8,044 bases of DNA from Bdellovibrio sp. GTDB lineage: Bacteria > Bdellovibrionota > Bdellovibrionia > Bdellovibrionales > Bdellovibrionaceae. The stretch spans positions 1 through 8,044 of the forward strand of contig PSRN01000176.1 in assembly GCA_003176075.1 (NCBI GenBank). The letters run 5' to 3'. The position numbers and the translations under genes were made by a program. The notes beneath the pieces were generated by a model. It saw nothing but the letters and a program-made list of their open reading frames with translations. It searched no databases and was not told where the DNA came from. Shown here piece by piece: positions 6,770 to 8,044 of the stretch (positions are counted from its first letter, which is position 1; each line of letters opens with the position of its first letter).

Positions 6770-6783
6770 TCCAAAATTTTGGA
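6770..6783. promoter_or_regulatory. Perfect 14-bp palindrome, operator candidate 2
   Basis: TCCAAAATTTTGGA shares the outer 12 bases with the palindrome at 6667-6680. The centres are 103 bp apart, close to ten helical turns. It begins two bases after the terminator T-tract and lies 134 bp before the regulator ATG. Confidence 0.5.
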
Positions 6784-6917
6784 GGAGCTGATAGGCTTGG
6801 AACGGCCAGCCAGAGCGGAATCCAGGGGTTCCCTGCTCTTAAAATCGTCCAGATATTATTAAGGCGATTCCGATGTACTGGCGCGGCGTTTGCTCTGTGC
6901 TGTCTGTCGGAGGCCGT

Positions 6918-8044
6918 ATGTCGACCGTACTTGTTATTGATAACGATCCCATGGTTCTTCACACGTTCGAACGCGGGTTCGAAGATCAGGGAATTATCGT
7001 CCAAACAGCTAGAGGAGGCGCCAGCGGCATCGAAGCCTTTCGAAAGTCACCCGAAGCCTACCTTGGCGTCCTGGTCGATTTCGACATGCCTGAAATGAAA
7101 GGCGATGAAGTCGTCCGCCGCCTCAAAGAGATGAATCCCGACACCAGAGTCATTATGGTCTCCGGTTACGATGATCCCGAGATCATTAGGGTGTGCATCG
7201 AAGCCGGCGCCGATCAATTCATCGTCAAAAAGACCGACGTCGACAACGTTGTCCATGAGGCCATGAATACTCTGGCGTGCATTTGTACACCCGAGATGAA
7301 TGAAGGAGAAAGAACCGATTTCCACGCGGCAAAGATCAAGCGCATATTGAACATGGCCGGACGATCACGCTCGTTGGCCGGGGTCGCCGACCTCGTTGAA
7401 AAGTACTCTACCTATAGCAGCACCGTTCTGATCCAAGGTGAATCCGGCAGCGGAAAGGAAGGCGTGGCACGCGCCATCCATGCCAACTCCGGTCGAAAAG
7501 GGAAATTTGTGGCGATCAATTGCGGCGCGATTCCGAAGGATCTTCTCGAGAGCGAGATGTTTGGACATGAGCGGGGTTCGTTCACCGGGGCAACAACTCA
7601 CAAAATTGGCCAGTTTGAAGAAGCCAAAAACGGAACGATCTTCCTCGACGAGATTGGCGATATGCCTCTCGAGCTACAGGTCAAGCTTCTCAGGACGCTC
7701 CAGGAAAAGACCATTCAACCGGTCGGCGGCAAACCCAAGAAAATAGATTTCCGAGTTGTCACGGCAACGAATAAGGATTTAAAGGCAGCGGTGCTCAAAG
7801 GTCAGTTTCGGGGCGACCTTCTTTACCGAATCAAGGTTATGACCATAGAAATCCCGCCTTTGCGTGAAAGGCCGGAAGACATCGAACCGCTCGTCCTTCA
7901 TTTTATTCGCAAGCTGGAAAGCGAAACCGGCCAACGCCGTAAAATCTCGGACGCGGCGATGCGGAAAATCAAAGCGCAGCAATGGCCAGGAAACGTGAGA
8001 GGTTTAGAGACCACACTTGAACGAGCCTTTGCTCTTTCAAAAAC
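6918..8044 (+). CDS. Sigma-54-dependent response regulator (NtrC type), partial at right edge
   Basis: 375 residues are visible, from ATG at 6918 with GGAGG four bases upstream (6909-6913). Residues 1-120 are a receiver domain: VLVIDNDP (acidic pocket), phospho-acceptor Asp54 in VDFDMPEMKG, Ser82 in MVSGY and Lys104 in FIVKK. One acidic-pocket position is Asn9 where Asp or Glu is usual. Residues about 140-375 are the AAA+ domain: Walker A GESGSGKE (174-181), the sigma-54 contact loop GSFTGA (220-225, a variant of GAFTGA), Walker B IFLDE (241-245), sensor I ATNKDL (283-288), the arginine-finger region FRGDLLYRI (297-305) and sensor II WPGNVRGLE (356-364, usually WPGNVRELE). The protein should remodel sigma-54 RNA polymerase by ATP hydrolysis when phosphorylated. 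The C-terminal helix-turn-helix lies beyond the window. No histidine kinase is visible nearby, so its partner and targets are unknown. Confidence 0.95.
   Translation, partial: MSTVLVIDNDPMVLHTFERGFEDQGIIVQTARGGASGIEAFRKSPEAYLGVLVDFDMPEMKGDEVVRRLKEMNPDTRVIMVSGYDDPEIIRVCIEAGADQFIVKKTDVDNVVHEAMNTLACICTPEMNEGERTDFHAAKIKRILNMAGRSRSLAGVADLVEKYSTYSSTVLIQGESGSGKEGVARAIHANSGRKGKFVAINCGAIPKDLLESEMFGHERGSFTGATTHKIGQFEEAKNGTIFLDEIGDMPLELQVKLLRTLQEKTIQPVGGKPKKIDFRVVTATNKDLKAAVLKGQFRGDLLYRIKVMTIEIPPLRERPEDIEPLVLHFIRKLESETGQRRKISDAAMRKIKAQQWPGNVRGLETTLERAFALSK

Larger units (their letters stand above)
6440..6917. promoter_or_regulatory. Divergent regulatory region before response regulator
   Basis: This 478-bp stretch holds no convincing gene. 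It contains two matching palindromes (6667-6680 and 6770-6783), an intrinsic terminator on the plus strand (6737-6768), and a near-dyad GGAATCC/GGGTTCC around 6820-6836. TATTAT at 6854-6859, 58 nt before the regulator ATG, resembles a -10 box, and TATGAT about 35 nt before the NTF2-like ATG does so on the minus strand. Neither has a good -35 partner. I found no clear sigma-54 (-24/-12) promoter. Confidence 0.5.

Noticed and set aside
6790..6862. Possible 20-odd-residue leader peptide after GGAGGAG at 6781-6787
   Set aside because: Only CTG or TTG starts are available and there is no ATG; too weak to call.

Overview
This window looks like accessory chromosome from a Gram-negative bacterium that makes many lipoproteins. 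Two large genes begin with a lipoprotein signal followed by a long Pro/Thr/Ser-rich linker. The window also holds a four-helix-bundle (S23-type) gene and an NtrC-type regulator. Predatory or delta-like lineages such as Bdellovibrionota fit this mix, but that assignment is an inference and nothing here proves it.

Layout, left to right. (1) At 1-266 on the minus strand is the C-terminal part of a four-helix-bundle protein that runs off the left edge. (2) At 274-1027 (minus) is a full-length but dead IS5-type DDE transposase, with three in-frame TAG codons and three frameshifts. A strong hairpin covers its start codon. (3) At 1028-1233 is non-coding DNA with a long imperfect inverted repeat and a weak terminator-like hairpin. 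(4) At 1234-3027 (minus) is a 597-residue lipoprotein: lipobox, Pro/Thr linker, Ig-like domain, one CxxCH heme motif, then a large domain I do not recognise. (5) At 3028-3539 is a 512-bp divergent promoter region. (6) At 3540-5864 (plus) is a 774-residue lipoprotein with a Pro/Ser/Thr linker and a right-handed beta-helix of the pectate-lyase-like superfamily. (7) At 6086-6439 (minus) is a small NTF2/SnoaL-like protein. (8) At 6440-6917 is a divergent regulatory region with two near-identical 14-bp palindromes 103 bp apart and an intrinsic terminator that has no upstream gene. (9) At 6918-8044 (plus) is a sigma-54-dependent response regulator cut by the right edge.

How the parts may relate: the two divergent lipoproteins share the same build (lipid anchor, about 60-80 residues of disordered linker, folded domain), so they may form a surface or periplasmic pair. 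The regulator could control neighbouring genes through sigma-54, but I found no convincing -24/-12 promoter, so that link is unproven. I see no complete, obviously new defence, CRISPR or biosynthetic system. The most novel-looking items are the heme-motif lipoprotein and the paired palindromes with the orphan terminator.
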